The notes under the pieces were generated by a model that worked only from the letters and a program-made list of their open reading frames with translations, was not told where the DNA came from and ran no database searches. A DNA stretch of 64,000 nt from Deltaproteobacteria bacterium (lineage in GTDB: Bacteria; Bdellovibrionota; UBA2394), in assembly GCA_017302715.1 (NCBI GenBank), contig JAFLCD010000004.1:62001-126000 (forward strand). The letters are read 5' to 3'. Each line of letters opens with the position of its first letter. Positions within the stretch are counted from its first letter, which is position 1. Both the position numbers and the translations under genes were made by a program. Below are positions 25,110 to 33,181 of the stretch, piece after piece.

Positions 25110-26216
25110 ATGGGCAAGCAGATGTCGTTTTCTAGAGAGCTTGAGCATATTCGTCACGCTTTGGATAAATCGGCTATCGTCGCGGTTACAAACGTCGGTG
25201 GAGATATCATTCACGTGAATGATAAATTTTGTGAGATATCACAGTATTCCCGAGACGAATTGCTGGGAAAAAACCATCGCATTATCAATTCGGCTCACCA
25301 TCCAAAAAGTTTTTTTATAGGTCTATGGAAAACAATTTCTGCCGGGCAGATTTGGGTAGGTGAGATACAGAATAGAGCGAAAGATGGAAGCTGTTACTGG
25401 GTCCACACCACGATTGTTCCTTCGTTAAATCAGAGCGGAAAACCCGAAGAGTATGTCTCTATTCGCTTTGAAATTACTCAGCGTAAGCAAGTAGAAGCGC
25501 AATTAAAAGTTTATGCAGAGCGCCTAGAGAAAAGTAATAAAGAGCTCGAAGATTTTGCATCGATTGCGGCGCACGATTTACAAGAGCCTCTTCGAAAAAT
25601 ACAAACTTTTGCAGAGCGATTGGTTTCTAAATACAGAGTCGAGCTCTCTGAAGAGCCAAAAGATTATTTAGATCGGATGTTGAGTGCTTCAAAAAGAATG
25701 AGTCATCTCATTCAGGATCTTTTAATGTACTCTAAAGTCTCGACGCAAACCCAGCCATTCGTAATGACCGATCTTAAAAAAATAGCAGAAGAAGTTTTGT
25801 CTGATCTTGAAATTAGAATCGAGCAAACCAAAGCCCAAGTGATTTTAGAAAATCTTCCGATCATTCAAGCCGACCCCCTTCAAATGCGGCAGCTCTTTCA
25901 AAATTTTATTGGAAACTCTCTGAAGTTTTACAAGCAGAATACCACTCCTCTGATTAAAGTGAGTGCTCGTCTCGAGCAGGGCAGGTGTGAGTTAGAAATC
26001 TGTGATAACGGAATTGGATTTGATGAAAAATTTTCAGATAAAATTTTTGTTATCTTTCAAAGACTTCATTCTCGCGAAGCTTTTGAAGGTACAGGAGTTG
26101 GGCTCGCCATTTGTAGAAAAATTATTGAGCGACACAGCGGTCAGATCTCTGTTTCAAGTAAACCAAATGAAGGGGCACTATTTAAAATTTCGCTACCCAT
26201 TCAGCAACAGCTTTAA
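25110..26216 (+). CDS. PAS-domain histidine kinase
   Basis: 368-residue soluble kinase. An N-terminal PAS domain (about 10-125, with ITQRKQVEAQL as the usual PAC end) is followed by a short coiled coil, HisKA of the phytochrome type with phospho-His155 in IAAHDLQEPLRKI, and HATPase (about 250-365) with NGIGF and GTGVGLAICRKI. Input ligand unknown. The start is ATG at 25110 or at 25122 (fifth codon); agaaagg sits too near the first, so the second is quite possible. It converges with the receiver-kinase-receiver gene, with a 4-bp overlap of stops. Confidence 0.93.
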   Translation: MGKQMSFSRELEHIRHALDKSAIVAVTNVGGDIIHVNDKFCEISQYSRDELLGKNHRIINSAHHPKSFFIGLWKTISAGQIWVGEIQNRAKDGSCYWVHTTIVPSLNQSGKPEEYVSIRFEITQRKQVEAQLKVYAERLEKSNKELEDFASIAAHDLQEPLRKIQTFAERLVSKYRVELSEEPKDYLDRMLSASKRMSHLIQDLLMYSKVSTQTQPFVMTDLKKIAEEVLSDLEIRIEQTKAQVILENLPIIQADPLQMRQLFQNFIGNSLKFYKQNTTPLIKVSARLEQGRCELEICDNGIGFDEKFSDKIFVIFQRLHSREAFEGTGVGLAICRKIIERHSGQISVSSKPNEGALFKISLPIQQQL

Positions 26217-27676
26217 GACATTTTAAGAATATCTTCGACTAGGCGAGGAATCGGAAAGGGCTTCTCGTAGAATTTTTTGATGGGCAAAGATTTTAATCTC
26301 TCTGCAGCGTTTGGATAAAAACCTGAGATCACAAAAATAGGGGGAAGATTGGGAAGATTTTTTATTCTTTCGATTAAAGAAACTCCGTCCATCTCTGGCA
26401 TCCTCAGATCCGTCACAATCGCACGCAGAGGTTGGCGGTAGATATAGTCGATGGCTTCTTCACCGTTAAAAGCTGTTAGGGTTGAAATTTGTCGATCCGA
26501 AAAACCTCGAGCCACTAGTTCAGTAATATCTTTTTCGTCATCCACGATAAGAATAGGAAGAGTAGAGTTTGCTTTTACTTCTTCGAGAGGAAGTCGAATG
26601 ATAAAACGATTTATATTTTTATCTTCATCTAACAAAAGATTTCCTTGAAATGATTCGATGAGACGTCTGGCGACGCTTAATCCAAGGCCTGAACCTTGAG
26701 GTCCTTTCGTTGAAAAGAAAGGTAAAAATATTTTTTCTCGAATATCGGATGGAATTCCAATCCCACTATCGGTAACGGATATCTCTAAATTTAAATTTTG
26801 TATTTCAATTTCTATTTTTATCCAGCGTTCACCGGAGAACTGAGAGAGGGCGTCTTTGGCATTACTGACAAGAATGAAGAGAACTTGTTCGAGTTCAGGC
26901 GAGGAGTTAATAGATAATAATTCTTCATCAAGCTCGGGTAACTTCAAGGTAATGTCCAAATTTTTAAACTTTTTTGAGCACATTTCTTCGATATCATTTA
27001 AAATCTGTTTCAAAGGTATTTTTTCTGCCGAGTTGAATCCGGCGTTTGTAAAATTTCTGAGAGATTTAATAATTTTAAGAATTCGATAAGTTACGTTTTC
27101 TAAAGTTTCCATTGAGCTCATTAATATTTTTGAAGCAATCGGACCTTGCGCCAGGGATTCTTTTATTTCTCCGATTTTTCCTAAAAGAATAGTGATGGGA
27201 TTAAGAATTTCGTGAGCGATTCCCCCTGCTACTTCTCCTAAAGAGGCCATTCTTACGGTCGTAGCGAGTTGACGATACTGATCCGCAATAACGGCTTGGG
27301 TTTGACGACGATCAAGGGAGTAGCGAATGGACCGATCTAAATTGGAGCCTGCAAATTCACCTTTAATTAAAAGATCGTCGGCACCCAATTTGATGGCTTC
27401 GATGTCTAAAGTCTCATTTCGATATCCTGTAATTAAAAGAATGGCATTGCGGCAGCCTTTTCTTCTCGCTTCTTTTAAAAAATCGAGTCCGGATTGAGCA
27501 CCTAACTTATAATCCAGTAAGTAAACGTCATAAGAATTGGCGACCGATTTTTCGAAGGCAGAGTCGTAATTAGGTTCCCATTCAATTTGATAACGATCTA
27601 AAAGATGCGCCAAAGAATCTCGGATGATCATAAAATCTTCATTGTCGTCATCGATGAGAAGCACTCGAGTAGGCAT
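26213..27676 (-). CDS. Receiver-kinase-receiver hybrid
   Basis: 487-residue soluble protein: receiver (1-120, acceptor Asp55 in VYLLDYKLG), HisKA with phospho-His155 in AGGIAHEILNPITI (NtrB-like), HATPase (about 250-360, with DSGIGIP and GSGLGLSVARRL) and a second receiver (about 365-487, acceptor Asp in IVTDLRMPEMDG, Lys in EKPFP). The arrangement suggests a relay node. Ribosome site aagga precedes the ATG. Site C of the palindromic motif is 52 bp upstream. The gene is divergent from the RND efflux operon, so a role in its control is possible but has no direct support. Confidence 0.93.
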   Translation of the reverse strand: MPTRVLLIDDDNEDFMIIRDSLAHLLDRYQIEWEPNYDSAFEKSVANSYDVYLLDYKLGAQSGLDFLKEARRKGCRNAILLITGYRNETLDIEAIKLGADDLLIKGEFAGSNLDRSIRYSLDRRQTQAVIADQYRQLATTVRMASLGEVAGGIAHEILNPITILLGKIGEIKESLAQGPIASKILMSSMETLENVTYRILKIIKSLRNFTNAGFNSAEKIPLKQILNDIEEMCSKKFKNLDITLKLPELDEELLSINSSPELEQVLFILVSNAKDALSQFSGERWIKIEIEIQNLNLEISVTDSGIGIPSDIREKIFLPFFSTKGPQGSGLGLSVARRLIESFQGNLLLDEDKNINRFIIRLPLEEVKANSTLPILIVDDEKDITELVARGFSDRQISTLTAFNGEEAIDYIYRQPLRAIVTDLRMPEMDGVSLIERIKNLPNLPPIFVISGFYPNAAERLKSLPIKKFYEKPFPIPRLVEDILKMS

Positions 27677-27717
27677 TCCTTAAAATATAAAGAAGCCTCG
27701 AAGCATAAGCCAAGATT

Positions 27718-27738
27718 TATAAACAAAATTTATTTATA
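27718..27738. promoter_or_regulatory. AT-rich inverted-repeat site C
   Basis: TATAAAC-N7-ATTTATA, matching the site A core at 18 of 21 positions. The centre is 52 bp upstream of the hybrid gene start at 27676 and 88 bp upstream of the -35 box of the RND operon. The two 7-bp arms differ from perfect symmetry at one position. Confidence 0.45.
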
Positions 27739-27815
27739 CTCAGGTCTTCACATTTAGATTTTTAGAATGTCTAAGGAAGGCGTGAAATGCCGTTAAAATA
27801 TGGATTCAGGGCTTA

Positions 27816-27844
27816 TTGACAGCTTTTAAGACTGATCGTAAAAC
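27816..27844 (+). promoter_or_regulatory. Sigma70-type promoter of the RND efflux operon
   Basis: TTGACA (27816-27821), a 17-bp spacer and TAAAAC (27839-27844) place a transcription start near 27851, followed by acgaagg and the ATG at 27876. The TTG of the -35 box is in frame with the adaptor gene and could be mistaken for its start. Confidence 0.6.
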
Positions 27845-27875
27845 ATCTTTAAATTACGAAGGTTTATCCATAATT

Positions 27876-28817
27876 ATGCGCCCTTATTTTACTCTTTTTT
27901 TTAGCTCTTTTTTTTCGATTTTATTTTTAAATTCGATATCTCTTTTCGCCGTTCAAGATCCTAAATCTAAACCCATTGTGATGGCTCGTGCTGCAGAGAA
28001 GAAGAAAATGGTGGATCTACTCATTTATCCCGCTCGAGTTGAATCTCGAATTAACGCCAATTTGCTCGCTGAGTTTGATGGGGCTGTCGTGAGAGTGGCT
28101 GCTCCGCTTGGAAAAAAAGTTAAAAAAGGTGAACTCATTTTAGTTTTGAAGCATACAGATCCTATTTATTCTTATTCCAATATTTCACTTCGAGCTCCAG
28201 TTTCAGGAGTTGTGAGCGAACTTGCAGTAAATGAGGGCAGTATTATCAGTCGAGGACAAAAGCTTGCAACGGTAACGGATCCTTCGCAGTTGAAGGTAGC
28301 CATCGAAGTTCCACTTCACGATCTTTCGGCATTAAAAGTTGGAATGAGCGGAGAATTTAAATCGAACGCACGAGCGATCAGTAACGATGAAAATGAATTA
28401 AAATCTTTACCTGTAGAGATTGCTGGTATTAGTCCGTTAGCTGATCCCGTCACCGGAACGACGACAGCGATTCTGCATTTTTCAAAATCACTTTCTCATT
28501 TAGGAATTATTTCAGAAATTCTTCCAGGCAGTCTTGGTCGCGCTACTTTTGAAAATAAGCCTCGAATGGTTTTTTCAGTTCCGGAATCGGCTGTTATTTA
28601 CAGAGATGACAAAACTTTTTTACGTCTCGTGAAAGATGGAAAAATGTCTCAGCAAGAAGTGGTGCTTGGGCCTATGCAGTCTGGACAAGTTGAAGTTCAA
28701 AAAGGTTTAGAAACTGGTGCACTTGTCATTGAGCGTTCAAGCAAATTTATTGCGCCTGGAGATGAAGTGATTTTAGAAAAAGATTCGACTTCAGATAAAT
28801 CAAAAAAAGCGGAGTAG
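27876..28817 (+). CDS. RND efflux periplasmic adaptor (membrane fusion protein)
   Basis: 313-residue adaptor linking the inner-membrane pump to the outer-membrane channel. A signal peptide (FTLFFSSFFSILFLNSISLFAV) is followed by a barrel-sandwich/lipoyl half (FDGAVVRVAAPLGKKVKKGELILVL), the partner half (LRAPVSGVVSELAVNEGSIISRGQ), and a beta-barrel with VPESAVIYRDD. The usual long alpha-hairpin between the lipoyl halves is nearly absent, so this is a short adaptor. I place the start at 27876 because the promoter overlaps the upstream TTG and because the signal peptide begins there. First gene of the three-gene RND operon. Confidence 0.92.
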   Translation: MRPYFTLFFSSFFSILFLNSISLFAVQDPKSKPIVMARAAEKKKMVDLLIYPARVESRINANLLAEFDGAVVRVAAPLGKKVKKGELILVLKHTDPIYSYSNISLRAPVSGVVSELAVNEGSIISRGQKLATVTDPSQLKVAIEVPLHDLSALKVGMSGEFKSNARAISNDENELKSLPVEIAGISPLADPVTGTTTAILHFSKSLSHLGIISEILPGSLGRATFENKPRMVFSVPESAVIYRDDKTFLRLVKDGKMSQQEVVLGPMQSGQVEVQKGLETGALVIERSSKFIAPGDEVILEKDSTSDKSKKAE

Positions 28818-28820
28818 GTT

Positions 28821-31800
28821 TTGAAATCAATTTATACTTCGCCCTTACGTGTTTTTCTTTGTTTAGGTCTATTAGCTCTCGTCGGCATTTATCAGGGGTT
28901 TCATTTACCGATTTCGCTTTATCCAAAAGCCTCCAAACCACGCATTACAGTGTCGGTGTCTTATGGAGAAAATACACCAGAGCAATTCATGCGCTCTTAT
29001 GGAGAATCTTTAGAAGCGTCATTAAGTTCTTTAAATACATCCGGATTAAGTGTTCAAAAAATCAGAACAACTTATGGAACGAGTCGAGCCGAATTTACGA
29101 TCGATTTTGACTGGGGAGTTTCAGATACTCTTGCTTATAAAGAAGTTGAGCTTCGCACGAATTCATTTTTGTCTTCAATGCCAAAAGAAATTCGAGACAG
29201 TTTGTGGATATGGTCTAACTCGGGAAACTCTGGATTTTTAGCGATTAGTTTTTTTTCGGAGCAAAGAAGTTTATCCGATGTCTATGATTTGCTTGAGCCT
29301 CGCTTGATGCCGCAGCTGCGAAAAGTTTCCGATGTAGGTGAGGCTTATCTCTACAATCCCAATAAGCAGGATATTTTAATTGAACTCAAAGCGGACGCTA
29401 TGGCTTCACTGGGACTTTTTCCTCGTGATATCGAAGACGCGGTGAACGGAGCTTTGCGATCCGAAGGCGGTGGATCGCTGACGATTGGCACGAATCAGAT
29501 GCTCATTCAAATTCCGCGATCCGTAAAAACGGTAGAGGATTTAAAATCCATTTTAGTTCGTTCTCGCTCTGGTCGAAGCGTCATTTTGAACGATATTGCA
29601 AAAGTAGATATTCGCCCGTCTTTGGACGACGTAAGAATTTTTAAAACAAGTGGTACTCCTAGTATTATTCTTTGGGCAGATCCTAAAGCCGATGGAAATA
29701 TTAAAGCGATGTCAGAAGGAGCAATTGCAGCTGTCGAAAAAATCATGCCTTCGATGCCATCGGATATTCACTATCGAGTGCTTGTTGATCCTTCTGAATT
29801 TATTCGATCTGCCGTCAACAAAGTTATCTTTGAAGTTATTCTTGCAGCATTTTTAGCAGTCAGTATTTTATTTTTATTTATCGGAAGTTTAAAAAATACC
29901 ATCACAGCAGCGATTGAAATTCCTCTCAGCATCGTGATGGCTTTTATTTTGATGAGAATTTTTGGAATGAATTTAAATCTCATCTCGCTTGGGGGACTTG
30001 CATTATCTGCGGGGATGAATGTGGACGCCTCTGTGGTGGTGATGGAGAATATTTTTCGTCATTTTAAAGGCAAGACGGGGCCTCTTGATTTTGAAACTCG
30101 ATTGAAAATCGTGATGACCGCAGTGAAAGAAGTTCGAGTGCCTGTGATCGCTTCTACGATTGCTTCGCTTGTCGTTTTTATTCCGCTCGCTTTTACATCC
30201 AATTTAACCAGCTCTATTTTAGGAGACTTAGCAAAAGCTGTCGTTTTTTCCCATGGATGTTCGGCCATCATCGCTTTGATTTTGGTTCCAACGGTTAGGC
30301 TTTGGCTGATGAAAAATGAAACTCAGATGGATTTCAAATCTCCGATAGAAAATTTTTTGCTACGCTTAGAAAATTTTTACGCAAATAGTTTGAAGTGGCT
30401 ACTCAGTCATCGTTTGGCAAAAGCGAGTTTGTTTATCGGGCTCTCTGTTTCTTTGGCATTGCTTCTTATTTTTGTTTTGCCTCGTCTTCCTAAAGAAATC
30501 ATGGGTTTGCCGGATACAGATTTTATTAGTCTGTCTGTGCATTCGAGTGATCATAGCAAAATTCAACAGATGGAGGCTCAAGCTGAAATCATCGAATCTC
30601 GTTTGCTCAACGAATATGGCAAAAATATCATCTATACATTTACGCAGATAAATGGGCCCAATAACGCGCGTATCATGATGAAGCTTAAAGATAAGAGCCA
30701 GATGATGGATCTTTGGAAGAAGTTAGAGGCAAGTTTTGAAAATACTCCATTGCTTGATTTTGGAGTGAGGCCTTGGAATCCGTCCGAACTTCCATTGCCG
30801 GATGATCCTCATCTTATTGTAACAGCTCGAGCAGGTACGGCCGAAAGTCGAGTGAAGGCCATCGATTCTCTCATGAATGCTTTAAAGGAATCTCATACAA
30901 AGTTGAGACTTTGGGCAGAACCAGAAATCAATCAAGATAAAATGCTGATTGTTACTCCTCATTTGGATCAACAGGCTGCAGCTCGAGGCTCGATTTATTT
31001 AAGTGATATTGCAGACGTTGCAAGAGTAGCAACATCGGGCCGTCAAATCGCGAAACTGAATGTAAACGAAAAAAATATTTATATTTCTCTGCGCTACGAT
31101 AACGGCGAAATCAAATCGATTGAAGAGCTTTCTAGTTTTCCGGTCGGCGTAAATGGAAAAATTGTTCCGCTGCGCGCGTTTGGAAAGATTAAGACTCAAG
31201 ATGGTACCGCCACTATTTATCGAGAGGATATGAGAGAGCTTGCGAGTCTCGCCGCCAAAACGAAAAAAGGAGATGAAAGTGAGAAAGCTAAATTAGTAAC
31301 CGCCGCTACTCAAGTCGTTCAAGATTGGCAGAAAAATTATAAAGGTGCGGCGCAAGTAAGCATTGAAGAATCTGAAAAAGATTTAAAGGATGCCATTCAT
31401 CAGTTGATGTGGGCAGTAGCGCTTTCGATATTACTTATTTTTATAACCATGGTGATTCAGTTTGAAAGTTTTATCGCCGCACTTTTGGTTTTAGTGGCTA
31501 TTCCGGTTGGCTTGATTGGAGTGCTCTCATCTCTTTTTATTTTCAACAGTACCTTATCTTTAAATTCTGTTTTGGGCGTGATTTTGCTTAACGGTCTTGC
31601 GGTGGCGAATTCAATTATCTTGGTGGATTTTATTCGTCGCGCTGTTTTGGAAGGCTCAACACCCGAGGAAGCAGCACTTGCAGCTGCTCGAAAAAGATTA
31701 CGGCCTATTTTAATTACATCGCTGACGACGATTGCAGGGATGCTACCGATTGCGATCGGACATGGAGATGGTGGAAGAATTTTGCAGCCTCTGGGAATTG

Positions 31801-31952
31801 CAGTGACTGGAGGACTTTGGTTTTCAACGTTGATGACTTTGTATCTCGTTCCCACTCTTCAGACGATGTATTTAGAAGCGCGTGGAATTCAGAAAATGAA
31901 ATTAAAAAAAGTTTTTTCTCTGCGCTCACGTAAAGCGGGTTCTGCCTTATGA
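28821..31952 (+). CDS. RND-family efflux pump (AcrB/HAE-like)
   Basis: 1043-residue inner-membrane proton-driven exporter with twelve predicted helices and two large periplasmic loops. Helix 1 is FLCLGLLALVGIYQGF; the second helix group begins FEVILAAFLAVSILFLFIGSL. The TM4 proton-relay region reads SAGMNVDASVVVMEN: only one Asp is present where AcrB has two adjacent ones, as in some heavy-metal and short-branch RND pumps. C-terminal half has the matching NGLAVANSIILVDFIR and LRPILITSLTTIAGMLPIAI. Start is TTG after gcggagtag, 3 bp beyond the adaptor stop. Substrate cannot be predicted. Confidence 0.95.
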   Translation: MKSIYTSPLRVFLCLGLLALVGIYQGFHLPISLYPKASKPRITVSVSYGENTPEQFMRSYGESLEASLSSLNTSGLSVQKIRTTYGTSRAEFTIDFDWGVSDTLAYKEVELRTNSFLSSMPKEIRDSLWIWSNSGNSGFLAISFFSEQRSLSDVYDLLEPRLMPQLRKVSDVGEAYLYNPNKQDILIELKADAMASLGLFPRDIEDAVNGALRSEGGGSLTIGTNQMLIQIPRSVKTVEDLKSILVRSRSGRSVILNDIAKVDIRPSLDDVRIFKTSGTPSIILWADPKADGNIKAMSEGAIAAVEKIMPSMPSDIHYRVLVDPSEFIRSAVNKVIFEVILAAFLAVSILFLFIGSLKNTITAAIEIPLSIVMAFILMRIFGMNLNLISLGGLALSAGMNVDASVVVMENIFRHFKGKTGPLDFETRLKIVMTAVKEVRVPVIASTIASLVVFIPLAFTSNLTSSILGDLAKAVVFSHGCSAIIALILVPTVRLWLMKNETQMDFKSPIENFLLRLENFYANSLKWLLSHRLAKASLFIGLSVSLALLLIFVLPRLPKEIMGLPDTDFISLSVHSSDHSKIQQMEAQAEIIESRLLNEYGKNIIYTFTQINGPNNARIMMKLKDKSQMMDLWKKLEASFENTPLLDFGVRPWNPSELPLPDDPHLIVTARAGTAESRVKAIDSLMNALKESHTKLRLWAEPEINQDKMLIVTPHLDQQAAARGSIYLSDIADVARVATSGRQIAKLNVNEKNIYISLRYDNGEIKSIEELSSFPVGVNGKIVPLRAFGKIKTQDGTATIYREDMRELASLAAKTKKGDESEKAKLVTAATQVVQDWQKNYKGAAQVSIEESEKDLKDAIHQLMWAVALSILLIFITMVIQFESFIAALLVLVAIPVGLIGVLSSLFIFNSTLSLNSVLGVILLNGLAVANSIILVDFIRRAVLEGSTPEEAALAAARKRLRPILITSLTTIAGMLPIAIGHGDGGRILQPLGIAVTGGLWFSTLMTLYLVPTLQTMYLEARGIQKMKLKKVFSLRSRKAGSAL

Positions 31953-33181
31953 TTTACCCATTTATTTTTATAAGTTTAATTTCTGCGCTTACTCCGTTTG
32001 AGAAAAATATTCAGACGGGGCTTGAGAAGAATTCTGATATTGCGGCGGCGCGAGCACAAGTAAAAGCGGTTGAAGCTTCGCATTTACCTCAAAAATTTGA
32101 TTTTCTTCCTCAGATTGGTGGCGAAGTGACGCAAGCTTGGTCAAAGAATGATAACGATGATGAAAAAAATGCTCGGCATATCAGTGCAAGTGCTTCGATG
32201 AAACTTTTTGAATTTGGAGCGGGAATGGCCGGTCGAAAAGCCGCTCAAGCCGATGTGCGCAGAGCTCAGGCCGAGCTCGATTCAAAAATTTTAAGCGTTG
32301 AGGGCGAAATTATTTTGGCCATGGTGAATCAACTTCTTCAGGAAGAAGAGTTAGAGATTCAACGTCAGCTGGTGGCAACTCGCGAGCAATCACTATCGTT
32401 AGCCGAAGCTCGATATAAGCAGGGTATTTTACCTCGACAAGAAGCCGATACCTTTTTGGTCGATCTTGAAAACGCGCGATCAAAACTTCAAGATCTCGAA
32501 GTCGAAGAAAAAAAAGCAAAAGCCGAAGTCTTTAGGCTGCTTGAAAATTCTGGAGAAAGATTTGATTGGCCTTGGAAGAATTCCAAATCGCAGGCCGCTC
32601 TCATTTTAAAATCAGAATTAAATTTCGAATCCATTCCTTCATGGCATTTAGCCAAAGCAACTTTTGAAAATATGACAGAACTCAGTCGGCAAGGCTTTAG
32701 AGAGATCTTTCCTTCTCTCAATGGAAATTTTGAGTATGGCCTTCGTCGCGAAGATGAGGCCAACAAAAAATATTGGCTTGGAAGCTTTACGCTTGCGATC
32801 CCCATTTTCAATCGCTTTCAAGAGTATGGAAATTACAAAAGTTTAAATTACCAAGCTGAAGCGGCTCGCGCTCGGCTGGTGAGTCTAGAAAAAGAACTTA
32901 AGCGAAATTTTGATTCTGCTCATGCTGCTTTTGAGAGTTCAATGAACACGTCGGTAAAACGAGATGAAAATTTGCAGATATCTCATCGCTTGTATGAGGA
33001 TAATTTAAAAAGATTTCGAATAGGACGTGTCAGTGCAAATGATTTAGTGATTGATCAGAATCGTCTTCAAGATTCCAAGTTTTTAGCATCGTCGGGATGG
33101 GCGGCTTATCATTTAAATTTAATGAAGCTTTGCCATTCACTGGGCCGTTCGGTGAATCAGTGTCTCGGGCTTAGCCTTTAA
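31949..33181 (+). CDS. TolC-family outer-membrane efflux protein
   Basis: 410-residue outer-membrane channel of the tripartite pump. Two similar halves with long helices are visible (AARAQVKAVEASHLPQ, QADVRRAQAELDSKI ... AEAARARLVSLEKELKRNFDSA), and the typical 'RYKQGILPRQEADTFLVDLENARSKL' and 'RFRIGRVSANDLVIDQNRLQ' turn segments close each half. A signal peptide is short (IYPFIFISLISALTP). The ATG overlaps the pump stop as ATGA. Its 3' end overlaps the convergent mnmC by 45 bp. Confidence 0.92.
   Translation: MIYPFIFISLISALTPFEKNIQTGLEKNSDIAAARAQVKAVEASHLPQKFDFLPQIGGEVTQAWSKNDNDDEKNARHISASASMKLFEFGAGMAGRKAAQADVRRAQAELDSKILSVEGEIILAMVNQLLQEEELEIQRQLVATREQSLSLAEARYKQGILPRQEADTFLVDLENARSKLQDLEVEEKKAKAEVFRLLENSGERFDWPWKNSKSQAALILKSELNFESIPSWHLAKATFENMTELSRQGFREIFPSLNGNFEYGLRREDEANKKYWLGSFTLAIPIFNRFQEYGNYKSLNYQAEAARARLVSLEKELKRNFDSAHAAFESSMNTSVKRDENLQISHRLYEDNLKRFRIGRVSANDLVIDQNRLQDSKFLASSGWAAYHLNLMKLCHSLGRSVNQCLGLSL

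Noticed and set aside
27816-27875. TTG start that lengthens the RND adaptor by 20 residues
   Set aside because: The TTG is part of a consensus -35 box and the signal peptide starts at the later ATG.
33137-33181. 45-bp overlap of the TolC-like gene and mnmC as a sign of frameshift
   Set aside because: Both products end with family-typical residues; a simple convergent overlap is enough.
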